Assembly (NCBI GenBank): GCA_016722505.1
Contig: JADKJH010000002.1
Coordinates: 140,001 to 204,000 of the forward strand
Direction: 5' to 3'
Length of the DNA: 64,000 nucleotides
Source of the DNA: Holophagaceae bacterium
GTDB taxonomy: Bacteria > Acidobacteriota > Holophagae > Holophagales > Holophagaceae
The notes beneath the pieces are model-generated. The model did not search any database. It was not told where the DNA came from and worked only from the letters and a program-made list of their open reading frames with translations. Below, in pieces: positions 16,601 through 25,165 of the stretch. The first letter of the stretch is position 1; every line of letters begins with the position of its first letter. A program made the translations under genes and the position numbers.

Positions 16601-19513
16601 GCCGGGATCCAGCGCAGCCTTGAATCCCACACCCAGCGCGCCGAGCGAAGGATCCGCGAGGTGGGCCCCAATCCCAGCAAAAGTGAAGAGATTCCAACTG
16701 GTGCCGCTTCGATCAATGCTTGTGGGAGCGGCGAGGATCGCCTTATTCCCTTCCACGGCCGAAAGGCCTAATCCAGTCGGATCGGTCGCATGGGGAACGA
16801 TATAGGGTGTATCAGAGTTTGGGTTGCTATAGCCTTCATCGTTGTTATTGTCCACACCGTCGGTGAAGAGCAATAGGAATTGGGATTCGCACTGAGAAAC
16901 ATCGGTTCCAACCACTGAGTTGAACACACTGTTGGGATCTGAGTACTGGGCCAGGGTACGGGCCATGGCGTACGTCAGGGGAGTTGATCCCCACGCGAAC
17001 AAGCTCGCGATTCGGCTCATGCCTTTGATGGAATTCCCGTTAATGGCAGTGTTGCTACCAGCCGCTGGGATATTGTTGAGCACCGTCCAACCAGAATCAT
17101 TGCCGTTCATATGAATCGTGGCGGGATCCCCGGCCGCGAGATTGGTCTTGCTGTTGTTGTCGATGGAAATGACCGAACCGGGAGGAGTGACCCCAGCTTC
17201 AACCGGATCCAGGGTACGGAAGGCCCAAAAAACTTCATTCTGATGCTTGATCCAGGTCTGGATGGCGGCCTTTTTAGTCGCCTGTATCCGCGTCAGCGCA
17301 GGAATCTTGTAGCCCGAAGCCTCGCGCATGGCCATATCCCGGTAGGTTCCATCCGAGTTATAACGGGGCACTTGTATATCCCCCCATATCCCGGAAGGAC
17401 CAAAACCCGCACCCCAACTGGGATTTCCTTGTCCCGCAACCAAGGTAGCGTTTTTTGCATCGAAAATAATGTATTTACCCACCATAGCGCCTGGGGCGTA
17501 GCCCGGCTCGGTTGGCTTTGTATTCTGGTATTTCCCGGTGAACAGCCAGCTAGTGTAAGCCGGTCGGTAAAGAACAGTCCAAAGATAAACCGTATGAGTA
17601 TCAGCATTTCCAGCGGTGGCGGGTGGCCCGGGGGTTGTATTGGCGGTGGTAAAAACACCACCTGCACCCGTCTCGATCTTATAGCTAGAGTCCATCTCAA
17701 TTTGGGTATTGCTTCCATAGGGTGTCACGACTGGATTACCAAAAGCATCTACCGAAGCCACATCCTTATGATCCAACACAGTCAGCTGGTCCAACGGGTT
17801 GTGGTTGGGAAGGCTCGCGCTGTTTATGATCCCCCAGGGAATGGGAATATCAATCGTCCGTGTTACCACCGGTGAACCTACACTCGCCTTGAAACGCACA
17901 TGGCTGGCGGCCCGGATCCAATTTCTGACATCAAGCCTCTTCGAGCCGGTGCGCAAGAGCGGGCCTGCTGCATTGTCGGCGTCCAGTGCCGTTACCGGGT
18001 CTCCATTAGGTTTTCTCAATACTTCATAGCCAACTGTATCGGTCCGCCCCGTCAGAGCAGAGGAAAGGTAGGTGACCCCAGGAACCGGCACAGATCCTGG
18101 AAATGCGATATAGCGCGGGTCCAATGTTGCAATGACATAAGCTGGGGTGCCCGGGGTGCCTGCGCTGCCTCCGGTTAATGTGGTGCAGATGGCCGGCACT
18201 TTCCAGGTGATGCTGCCCCCCGAGCCGGTGGTGGCGGCGGTAGGACTCCCGGTGACGACGGTGGAAACCACGCACGGCGCGCTGCCACTCGTCGCCATCG
18301 TCCACACAATCTTGTTGTAGTTGACGGGTCCACTCGCAGGAAGTTGGGCGAAAAACGTATTGAAGGTCAGGGTATTGCCGGAAGCGATGGTCCCCGACAT
18401 CGTGATGGGATGCAGCTGTACCGGGCCTCCAGTGGCAGGGTGGTAGCAGGAGTTATGGTGAACGGCGGCCGTCTGGGTAAAACTGGGCACCGTCCAACTA
18501 ATGACGGATTTGTAAACGCCAGAGGACACCTCCGTCCAGGTAGGGGCGGAGATTGAACCAATCCCAGTGGGGGCGCGACCACCAGCTGCACTCCAGATGA
18601 TATCCTTATGGGTGGCGCTCTCACCTTCCACGAACGGATGGCGCAGGTAGACGGTCAGGGTGATGACCGTGCCCGCGCTGCCCGAAGCCGGGCTGTACGC
18701 GATGGTCGGAGTGAGCGTGCTGCCACCCGAATTGGTGAAGGTGTAGGTCGTATGGGGGGTATTCGTGGCAGAGCTGTAACTATAGATTGGGTTGTTGCCG
18801 GCTGGGCAGTTGAAAGTCACCGAGGTTTGGGCGCTAGTATCCCCTACCGCCTTGGCGGTGATGGTGATGGGCAGATCCTGTAGGATCGCAGGGTCGTCGT
18901 AGGCCGCCTGCGTCCAAGCAGCAGAAGTGGGGCAACCGGTAGGACCGTCTACGGTGGGTAGCTGGGTACCAGTCCAACTGCCCGCGGGGGCGGGACCACC
19001 CCAGGGGCCAGCTGAGGTGAACTTAATCTGGTATCGCACACGGGCCCCAGTATTGGGAACAGCAGTGGTAACCACATTAGAGCCGTCACAATAGGAAGTA
19101 GTCGTCGTGCAATACGGTGTGGCGGTGAGGATGTAAGTGTTGGCCGGGGGGGTGGTACCAGGGGTAGGACCCGTTCCCGCTACCTCATCGAATAATTGGA
19201 ATTTCATCATCCGGTCCGAAGCATCCCCATCGACGATGGCTTTGGTCCCGGCAATGGGGTCAGCCTTGATGAAATCATTGTTCCGATAGAGGGGATGGAA
19301 CATTAGGGATGCCATGGACCTCGAATAGTCGAAGATCGTCACGATCTCCGGCCTGGCATTCAAAGTCGAGGACGACTGGTAAAGATCCAGGAAGTCCGTT
19401 TGGCTGTTTTGGAGCTTAGGCTCTATCTGAGCCAGCAAGGGTGCGCCACCAAGCAAAATGCCCAGCAGAAGGCCCAAGAAAAGGCGAACGTAGGAGCGGA
19501 AATGGCTGAACAT
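13697..19513 (-). CDS. Large PilY1-like type IV pilus adhesin/tip protein
   Basis: PilY1/PilC proteins sit at the pilus tip, bind surfaces and control pilus extension. This one is 1938 aa with an N-terminal signal (LFLGLLLGILLGGAPLLAQ). A split von Willebrand-A-like region is seen as EIVTIFDYSRSMASL (DxSxS metal site, ~residue 60) and QFLLLFTDGVDNNND (~880). Between them lies ~800 residues of Ser/Thr/Pro/Gly-rich Ig-like filler. The C-terminal Neisseria PilC beta-propeller starts near residue 1290 (HDIMGDIIDSSPSILEY, RFRLILVGTNQGWLHAFGEV). Asp/Asn-rich loops such as NADNTDNT could bind calcium. It is last of five minus-strand pilin genes, the classic fimT-V-W-X-Y1 order, and is followed by a strong terminator. 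Confidence 0.9.
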   Translation of the reverse strand: MFSHFRSYVRLFLGLLLGILLGGAPLLAQIEPKLQNSQTDFLDLYQSSSTLNARPEIVTIFDYSRSMASLMFHPLYRNNDFIKADPIAGTKAIVDGDASDRMMKFQLFDEVAGTGPTPGTTPPANTYILTATPYCTTTTSYCDGSNVVTTAVPNTGARVRYQIKFTSAGPWGGPAPAGSWTGTQLPTVDGPTGCPTSAAWTQAAYDDPAILQDLPITITAKAVGDTSAQTSVTFNCPAGNNPIYSYSSATNTPHTTYTFTNSGGSTLTPTIAYSPASGSAGTVITLTVYLRHPFVEGESATHKDIIWSAAGGRAPTGIGSISAPTWTEVSSGVYKSVISWTVPSFTQTAAVHHNSCYHPATGGPVQLHPITMSGTIASGNTLTFNTFFAQLPASGPVNYNKIVWTMATSGSAPCVVSTVVTGSPTAATTGSGGSITWKVPAICTTLTGGSAGTPGTPAYVIATLDPRYIAFPGSVPVPGVTYLSSALTGRTDTVGYEVLRKPNGDPVTALDADNAAGPLLRTGSKRLDVRNWIRAASHVRFKASVGSPVVTRTIDIPIPWGIINSASLPNHNPLDQLTVLDHKDVASVDAFGNPVVTPYGSNTQIEMDSSYKIETGAGGVFTTANTTPGPPATAGNADTHTVYLWTVLYRPAYTSWLFTGKYQNTKPTEPGYAPGAMVGKYIIFDAKNATLVAGQGNPSWGAGFGPSGIWGDIQVPRYNSDGTYRDMAMREASGYKIPALTRIQATKKAAIQTWIKHQNEVFWAFRTLDPVEAGVTPPGSVISIDNNSKTNLAAGDPATIHMNGNDSGWTVLNNIPAAGSNTAINGNSIKGMSRIASLFAWGSTPLTYAMARTLAQYSDPNSVFNSVVGTDVSQCESQFLLLFTDGVDNNNDEGYSNPNSDTPYIVPHATDPTGLGLSAVEGNKAILAAPTSIDRSGTSWNLFTFAGIGAHLADPSLGALGVGFKAALDPGSPGDPSPTLSGNPSALLPFAIKKRNGISFNNDKRVTTMTVGVSLGGQIADPGSPKSFLFRAAVVGDPTSTAGGLSTYHGFNGWEQTKPAGPGPYVPDPDNDWVPLFPGDSAYWIDPSGTPPVVAGGTAGTRKPGAVYFFDATDADKLSASMDFAFRLAIGKPGNNATASPNLPFIGASFGKQVYIGNFKPPATGGVTWPGDLQMFGTRETGGKISLTDTSGNIAAVLDQSTASWSAAAYLSSPTHLWSSRKLFTRLPGNATVSERGLHSFTDTGVAYTNADNTDNTAGLQNYVATSAVGVGTAAQKTLIQNAAGADKTNPLANRHDIMGDIIDSSPSILEYTFTDSVISSGISSTPGISTFTSPNRFRLILVGTNQGWLHAFGEVSKFATVTDSSGHPQEVVQGGVAELWSFMPTDFLADLAYVYGPTAAGNQHKFMVDGTASIYHLDLPPSGGGSGNGTVDNTDSTTYERAIAIIGLRKGGRSYYAIDIHDPFHPVLKWSLVPNEAALLPSTRNLTNMTDSDLKTLIAKMGFSSCTPGNARVAFTDKFGVKKLRDVVFLGGGYSNPKVEGNFLDASGNSTLLGRSVLALDINTGEILAASDLTKVPGVTVTPGLPTTSSMGPIVAGVVPFEFILNSGMAQRSYFTDYKGALWAWGSKGIVSSGLNKDYRIDTSDLAKWTVDGNTGSSVGIRKVFQSGEGNGALYTTLPAPFKVGAFPGKGKLTAPSPAAVGIALVSGDRNNPTDQFYLPPSTKPDHHRLTVVFDRQDSRVWSLDAASGADAGIVDSQLSDFTANIVTADPTTACPAIWKDITPSCPDFYLAPSIATNTKFGYYLNFDSIANTFVPKGINTPSVVAGSLFYTIFKPTSYDPCGGGAGISYTNVIADVISPLAKDTRTGIANLSGNRGSWIGVASDYTAFGTRGVLQGGTVTQPNPPPGGVQTTIEMKTLLGSPKERFPKTRVWRTVR

Positions 19514-19535
19514 GGGATTCTCCTGATGAGCTGGC

Positions 19536-20162
19536 TTACTGAACGGGAGTGCTGATCCAAGCTTCTTTCGAGTGCAGGAAAGTGGGCGCTAACAAGCCCG
19601 TACCCACCTGGACTTGGCCATCGCTACGGACAGCCCAAAGATCCGGGGCTTGCTTGCTGATGGCTCCCGTCGCAGGGGCAAAGGAACCTTGAGTTATACC
19701 CTGACTCGTATCCGTGATGGGCAGCTTGCCCATGCGGGTCAAGGAAATACTGAATCCTTGCTGGGTTTCGCCCACATCAGGGAGCTTTTGATCGGTATCC
19801 AGGCTGGCAATATCAGTTGGTTTCGAGTAGGCAGCCCCGCCCACAACGCTAAAGGGTTTTCCAGACTTTAGTTCATCCAAGAGAAGGTTTGTTTTCAGCG
19901 CCTGAAGTTGGGTGCTGGTCTGCGTGGCACCTGGGGCGTTGGCCAGGTCTAGCCAGTAAATAGACCACTCGATTCCAGCGTCAGCGTTGTTGCGGACCAT
20001 GGCACCCTGGCGGCTGGTGCCCGAAATCACGACTTCTCGGAACGAATTACGGGACATTCCTACGGCTGCGATGGTGAGCAACACCAAAAGCGATAGAGCC
20101 ACGAGAATGGTGATGCCACCGGATTGCGTATGAAAAGGTGCGGATCGAGTCGTTTTCAACAT
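19536..20162 (-). CDS. Minor pilin, PilX-like
   Basis: The 208-aa protein has one N-terminal hydrophobic helix (SGGITILVALSLLVLLTIAAVG) preceded by a basic stretch with QSGG, the position of a prepilin-type cleavage, though the usual +5 Glu is absent, as in PilX. MSRNSFREVVISGTSRQGAMV and NADAGIEWSIYWLDLA match the PilX pattern (a conserved N-terminal domain followed by a variable head). It lies between pilW-like and pilY1-like genes with short gaps. The identification rests on operon order plus the N-terminal half; the head domain is not recognised. Confidence 0.8.
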   Translation of the reverse strand: MLKTTRSAPFHTQSGGITILVALSLLVLLTIAAVGMSRNSFREVVISGTSRQGAMVRNNADAGIEWSIYWLDLANAPGATQTSTQLQALKTNLLLDELKSGKPFSVVGGAAYSKPTDIASLDTDQKLPDVGETQQGFSISLTRMGKLPITDTSQGITQGSFAPATGAISKQAPDLWAVRSDGQVQVGTGLLAPTFLHSKEAWISTPVQ

Positions 20163-20177
20163 GGGTTCCCTCCCGGC

Positions 20178-21399
20178 TCAATTAATGGGTAAGCCGAAGT
20201 GCCGTGGCACGATGACAAGGCTTTGGACTAGATCGCGATAGGCCGTCGCGGTGGTCGGTGTTGGGGAATATTCCGTACGCTTGGTGGCAGTGCGTGTCGT
20301 AATGTCCAGCCTGACCAAGGTGGGGATCTTGCGGAACCAATGTTCATTCCCTTGGGTGGTCTGGAAATCATCGCGGCCCGCTTTCCCACCTGTAGCCGAA
20401 AGTTGGATATCAAGGTCGGCTCGAAGCTCATCCCAAGTTGAATACCCCGCGCCTAGCCCTGCCCAGGTTGTTCCAGCATCTGCGCTTAGGTAGGCTTTGA
20501 AGCCGGAAACGTTCTCCGTGATGATGGATTCCTGCGCAGGATCCGCAACGAAGCCACCCGAAGCATAATTACCCTGATCTCGAACAAGACAAGGGATGCC
20601 AGTAGCGCTCTGTGGATCCAATAGCTTCATCTTTACGCTATACCGAACCATCTGGGATGGTCGATAGAACAAGACCGTAGAATCAGGAATATGCTTGGCC
20701 TTGGAGGGGGTTCCCTGTGAGCCCAATCCAGTAACTGCGCTCCCCGGGTCTCCAACCGCCGTAAGGGTGGCGACACTCCCGGAAATAGTAGCGCTGGTGA
20801 AGTAGAGCGTTTCCCAGGAGTCCTTGAACACCATGGATAGACCCTTGGGGGGAATCTGGAGCATAGAGGCATCAAGGCTACTTTTAAGAAGCTTGGCGTA
20901 ATTCGGATCCCCCACAATCAACCTGGAACTCGCTGTCGGTTGCGGCGACTACCCCACCCACATTAATAATTTCAGAAGCACTGTTACCCGCAACCTTGAT
21001 TCTTCCCTCAAAAGCCAATGGCTGGTCCAGGTAGAAAAACAATTGATCCGCGGCCACCGGGTCATCAGGACCCCCGGGAGGCACCAATGCTTGGTTTGGC
21101 ACGATGGCAAAAGCTGGACTTCCGGCAGAAACTTCTGCAGGCGGGGCTGACAGGCTGGTTAGGTACATGCCCGCGGAATTCAGGTCGTCGTAGAGAAGAT
21201 CAATGGAAGCTCGATTGCGGCGTGCGCTCGAAAGAATTTCACCAGAGGTGTAAAAACTAGACAAACTCGACTTAAATACCTTTGCCATCCCCGCCATGAG
21301 AATGCCGGTGAATGCTAAAGCCACCAGTAACTCAACCAGGGAGAAACCTGAAGTCCTTGAAGATGAATATCTAGAACCTCGATTCATAAAATTAGCCAT
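20178..21399 (-). CDS. Minor pilin, PilW-like, apparent frameshift
   Basis: ATG 21399 (GGAGG upstream; 8-bp overlap with pilV) begins a product with the class III prepilin signal SGFSLVELLVALAFTGILMA, including the cleavage Gly and +5 Glu. RRNRASIDLLYDDLNSAGMYL follows, as in PilW. The frame ends at 20884, but protein-like sequence resumes in another frame from GDPNYAKLLKSSLD and runs to 20178 (WFRKIPTLVRLDITTR, LVQSLVIVPRHFGLPIN). Deleting one base from the C5 run (G5 on the coding strand) at 20909-20913 restores a single frame of about 406 aa. A sequencing indel is most likely; slipped-strand variation is possible but the tract is short. Confidence 0.82.
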
Positions 21400-21931
21400 G
21401 GAGAATCCTCCTGGAAATGGTGACCGAGCGATGAATAGGAGCACTGTTATCGGCCCGGACGGTTTCCATGAAATCCACCCTCACGACAAAGTCATTTATT
21501 TGTCCGGTGACTCCAACGATCGGGTTGGCCACCCGTTGGGTCGTCACTGTGTAGTACGTATTCGGGTCCGCTGGGGGGAGAAGCTTCCCGTTGATGTCGA
21601 AGACTTCTCCTGGAGCATTGTCGGCACCAGAAGCAATGGTTAGGTACTTCTGTCCATTAATAGCGGTGGGATTAGTGCGCTGGCTGTCAGTGATGTTGAG
21701 CCAGCTCAGGCGCCCTTCCATCTCGATTTGGTCCATGACCGCTTCGCCCACTTGCACAGCGGTGGTGAGGCTACGGCTGCCACGGGACGCCTTTAGGGAC
21801 ATAACCTGCAACATGGAAAGGCCAAGAATACCGACGGCCAATATGAACGCCGTCATCAGCATTTCGATCATGCTGAAACCAGCCTGGGTATTGCACCTGC
21901 TATGGTTGGTGCGTTTGATTTTTTTCTGCAT
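21392..21931 (-). CDS. Minor pilin, PilV-like
   Basis: The 179-aa product from ATG 21931 (GGAGG 5-6 nt upstream) has a prepilin signal QAGFSMIEMLMTAFILAVGI with the cleavage Gly and +5 Glu. GLSMLQVMSLKASRGSRSL follows, characteristic of PilV, then a small beta-rich head with FVVRVDFMETVR. Its start overlaps the fimT-like stop (TGATG), and its stop lies inside the pilW-like start, so these pilins are translationally coupled. It is likely part of the tip-priming minor pilin complex. Confidence 0.87.
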   Translation of the reverse strand: MQKKIKRTNHSRCNTQAGFSMIEMLMTAFILAVGILGLSMLQVMSLKASRGSRSLTTAVQVGEAVMDQIEMEGRLSWLNITDSQRTNPTAINGQKYLTIASGADNAPGEVFDINGKLLPPADPNTYYTVTTQRVANPIVGVTGQINDFVVRVDFMETVRADNSAPIHRSVTISRRILHG

Positions 21932-22740
21932 CAGATCCTCCGCCACTTGCCGTCCCCGTCCCGGATGCCTGGATTATAAAATTTATAGATGGTGGCCCCA
22001 TTGGCCTGCACCACGATCAGGCCCATGGCACCACCCGGAATAGCATTGCCACCATTGATGCCAACGACTCGAATCACAAACGTGGTGAGGAAACGCTTGC
22101 TCGCACCGCTGATTTCCGTGTGATTGTCAGCGCCCTGAAATAGCAGGTCCGGGGGAGTAATTGCGGCGTTAAATCCGGCGTCGGACAGGAATGGCTCCAC
22201 CGTGGCGATATCTTCGTTCTGCCTTCCACCGGAAACCGACATTGCGTTAGCCCACCAAGGGCTGCCCTGTATAGCGATGCCAGCATGCATATGCTCGCGC
22301 ACAATTGCGGCAGCGGTGGAATTCACTCGAAATGACATGGCAACGGATGCGATTTGGTTCGAAGTGAGGCCCGCTTTACCCGTCGGAAGGTCAGGCTGGC
22401 CACTTAGCAAATCATTCAGAATCATGTCCCATTCGGCCGGATCCCAAAAGGGCGCAACATTGGTTTTGCCAATGGTGGCATCACCGCGAACCATGACCAA
22501 TGGGTTGCCAGGAGTCCAATCGCCTCTGGTCACGATGGTCACATCACGACCTGTGGCCACTGCAGTCTTATGGGCATCCATCAGGCTGCCCTCGATCTCA
22601 TCCAAAATGCCGCGAACCGAGCCTCCAGTCCGGTTTCCCAACATGGAAATGCCCGCAATGGAGAGGATTCCGATGATGGCGATCACCAGCACAAGCTCGA
22701 TGATGCTGTATCCCTTTTCGGGATTCGGTGGGTGTTTCAT
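21931..22740 (-). CDS. Minor pilin / pseudopilin, FimT or GspH-like
   Basis: ATG 22740 has GAGG 6-8 nt upstream and gives a product of 269 aa; the longer open frame to 22845 has no pilin-like leader. EKGYSIIELVLVIAIIGILS is a textbook prepilin signal with Gly at the cleavage site and Glu at +5. The head domain (residues ~60-269) is longer than usual for FimT and not recognised beyond a GspH-like start (GILDEIEGSLMDAHKTAVATGR). First gene of the pilus operon, with a candidate promoter 78-105 bp upstream. Confidence 0.85.
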   Translation of the reverse strand: MKHPPNPEKGYSIIELVLVIAIIGILSIAGISMLGNRTGGSVRGILDEIEGSLMDAHKTAVATGRDVTIVTRGDWTPGNPLVMVRGDATIGKTNVAPFWDPAEWDMILNDLLSGQPDLPTGKAGLTSNQIASVAMSFRVNSTAAAIVREHMHAGIAIQGSPWWANAMSVSGGRQNEDIATVEPFLSDAGFNAAITPPDLLFQGADNHTEISGASKRFLTTFVIRVVGINGGNAIPGGAMGLIVVQANGATIYKFYNPGIRDGDGKWRRI

Positions 22741-22817
22741 GGGAGGCCTCATGCGCAAGGTTGAGAATGGGCTTTGCGGATGTGTCCCGCAAAATTTTTT
22801 AAGTGGTTTGTTAAGTA

Positions 22818-22845
22818 ATTTTAGACCCTCGCGAAATCCCCGCAA
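22818..22845 (-). promoter_or_regulatory. Candidate promoter for the minor pilin operon
   Basis: TTGCGG (22840-22845), a 16-bp spacer and TAAAAT (22818-22823) on the minus strand lie in the 141-bp gap between priA and the first pilin gene. The -10 box matches at five of six positions. The gap is much more AT-rich than its surroundings, as expected for a promoter region. No clear -24/-12 sigma-54 site is visible. Confidence 0.4.
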
Positions 22846-22881
22846 TGAAAATCACCAAAGAATATGACTACTTTTTTTACA

Positions 22882-25161
22882 TCACCCGAAGCTAAGCGGG
22901 TCCCGGTCGAGCACCACGGGACCACCAGGCGCCAACGCAGTGGCCGCCAGCGCGGTGGAAATAGCGCTCCGTTGCCGAGCCTTCACCAATAGGTGCATGC
23001 GGAAACGATCGCGCACTTTGGACACCGGGGCTTCCAATGGTCCCAGCATGCGTAGTCCAGGAATGGGCGAGAGCCTGGTTTTCTGGGCCTCCAGCGCCTG
23101 CTTGGCGATCTCCAGGGTGTCCCCTTCACTCCGATAAAGCGCAAGGACGGTGGAGGGGGGATAGGCCAGAGCCTCGCGGTAGCGCAGTTCCTGCTCAGCG
23201 AAACCTTCGAAATCCTGGCGGATGGCACAAGCGATGGCGGGGTGGTCCGGGCTGTAGGTCTGCAATATCACGCGGCCCTGTTTATCGGCCCGTCCAGAGC
23301 GCCCGGCGACTTGGGTGAGCAGTTGAAAAGTCCGCTCGGCTGCGCGGAAGTCGGGAAAGCGTAGACCCTGATCAGCGTTGAGGATTCCCACCAAAGTCAG
23401 TTGAGGAAAGTTATGGCCTTTGGCGAGCATCTGGGTGCCCACCAGGATGTCCACCTGGCCTCGCTCCGCGGCCAGCAGACCCGCTTCCATGGAGCCTTTG
23501 CGCGATGTGGTGTCCCGATCCAGCCGCAGGATGCGCGCCTTCGGAAACAGCGCCTGCAGCTGATTCTCGATCTGTTCGGTGCCTTCGCCCACACCCCGCA
23601 AGTGATTGGCGCCGCAATGAGGGCATACCTCCGGCGGCACCGCTTCGAAGCCGCAGAGATGGCAGCGTAGGCGGTAGGCTCCCTTGTGATAGGTCAGACT
23701 CACTGCGCAGTGGTGGCAATCCAGGGTCTTGCCACAGGATCTGCACATCCAGAAATTCTCGAAACCTCGGCGGTTGAGCAGCAGCATGGCCTGTTCGCCG
23801 CGCGCCAGTGAATCGGAGATGCCCGCCAACAGGGATTTTGAGAAGACGACGCGCTTTCGCTGTTCCCGGTAGGCGTCCCGAAGGTCCACAACCTGTACCT
23901 CGGGCAAATTGATGCCGAGGGGCCGCTGGGTCAGACGCAGAAGCTTATAGCGGCCCTGTTGCGCAGAGTGCCAGCTCTCCAGTGAGGGCGTTGCTGATCC
24001 CAGGATCACAGGGCATCGCTCGATCTGCCCGCGCTTGATGGCCAGATCCCGGGCGTGGATCCGGGGGTGTTCTTCTGACTTGTAGGAGCTTTCCTGCTCC
24101 TCGTCCACCACGATGAGCCCGATATTCCGAAGGGGCGCCAGCACAGCGTTTCGCACACCCACAAAGATGGGTGCTTCATCCTGCAACAGGCGCACGACGT
24201 CGGCCTGCTTCTCCGAGATGTTCAATTCCGCATGGCCCAGGGCTACCAGCCCCGGGAAGCGGGCTTCCAGGCGGGCCAGCAGCCTCGGCGTCAGGCCGAT
24301 CTCCGGCACCAGCCACAACACCCGCTTACCCTGCGACAACACCCGCTCCGCCAGTTCGAGATAGACCTCGGTCTTGCCCGATCCGGTCACACCATATAAA
24401 AGATGGGCACCAAAACGAGCCAGATCCACGGCCTCGGCCGCAGCACACTGTTCCTCGTTAAGCACGACACGATGATCAAGACCTTCCTCCCGCCGCCTGG
24501 AGAGCAGGTCCAACCGCTTGGTGCGTTGGATCAGGCCTTTGGATTCCAGCAGGGCAAGGATGGCCGCGCTCACACCGGTGCGTTCCCTTAAGTCTGATTC
24601 CAGCATCGCTCCGCCGGCTTCTTCCAGCGCCACCAAGGCCTTCGCTTGGGCGGGCGTGACTTTGAGCGGATGCGGCACCCCGGTGCGGCGAACTTCCGTG
24701 AGGCCCGCGCCACGACGTTCGCGGCGGTGCAATAAACCCTGTAGCGGTTTTTCGCCACGATGCCACGCATCGCCTAGCGCCGCAAGTTCGGTCCACCTTC
24801 CTTCATCGCGCAGATCCGCCAGCCGCACGCCCTTTTCTATTTCCACTTTCCAATCGGGAACCAGCACGTTCGGCAGGCAAAGCGGCATCAAGTGCGCAAC
24901 ACCCACCGCGTAATAATCCGCAGCGAAGGCCAGCAGATCGCGGAGGTTCGGCGGCAGCAGCGGAAAGGGGTCCACGATGGATTCAATGGCCTTCAACTTC
25001 ACGGACGGCGGCGTGGCATCAGGCCCCAGCACCACACCCATCGCTGCACCGTTGCGCAATTTCACCCGCACGCGCACACCCGGCGGAATTCCTTCCGGTG
25101 CCAGATAAGTCAGCGGCGGCAAAGGCCGCGCAAGCTCGATGCGGGTGGGGATAAGGTTCAC
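22882..25161 (-). CDS. priA: Primosomal replication restart helicase PriA
   Basis: PriA recognises stalled or recombined forks and reloads the replicative helicase. The 759-aa protein has an N-terminal DNA-binding domain (IPTRIELARPLPPLTYLAP), Walker A GVTGSGKTEVYLEL, and the DEEQ box VVDEEQESSYKSEEHPRIHARDLA (shown from its 24-residue region by its first 15 positions VVDEEQESSYKSEEH). Helicase motifs GSATPSLESW and RSGRADKQGRV are present. So are two zinc-binding cysteine clusters between them: CRSCGKTLDCHHC, then CHLCGFEAVPPEVCPHCG. The open frame reaches back to 25359, but GTG 25161 begins just after the preceding stop (25166) and gives the family N-terminus. Confidence 0.95.
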   Translation of the reverse strand: MNLIPTRIELARPLPPLTYLAPEGIPPGVRVRVKLRNGAAMGVVLGPDATPPSVKLKAIESIVDPFPLLPPNLRDLLAFAADYYAVGVAHLMPLCLPNVLVPDWKVEIEKGVRLADLRDEGRWTELAALGDAWHRGEKPLQGLLHRRERRGAGLTEVRRTGVPHPLKVTPAQAKALVALEEAGGAMLESDLRERTGVSAAILALLESKGLIQRTKRLDLLSRRREEGLDHRVVLNEEQCAAAEAVDLARFGAHLLYGVTGSGKTEVYLELAERVLSQGKRVLWLVPEIGLTPRLLARLEARFPGLVALGHAELNISEKQADVVRLLQDEAPIFVGVRNAVLAPLRNIGLIVVDEEQESSYKSEEHPRIHARDLAIKRGQIERCPVILGSATPSLESWHSAQQGRYKLLRLTQRPLGINLPEVQVVDLRDAYREQRKRVVFSKSLLAGISDSLARGEQAMLLLNRRGFENFWMCRSCGKTLDCHHCAVSLTYHKGAYRLRCHLCGFEAVPPEVCPHCGANHLRGVGEGTEQIENQLQALFPKARILRLDRDTTSRKGSMEAGLLAAERGQVDILVGTQMLAKGHNFPQLTLVGILNADQGLRFPDFRAAERTFQLLTQVAGRSGRADKQGRVILQTYSPDHPAIACAIRQDFEGFAEQELRYREALAYPPSTVLALYRSEGDTLEIAKQALEAQKTRLSPIPGLRMLGPLEAPVSKVRDRFRMHLLVKARQRSAISTALAATALAPGGPVVLDRDPLSFG

Positions 25162-25165
25162 GGTC

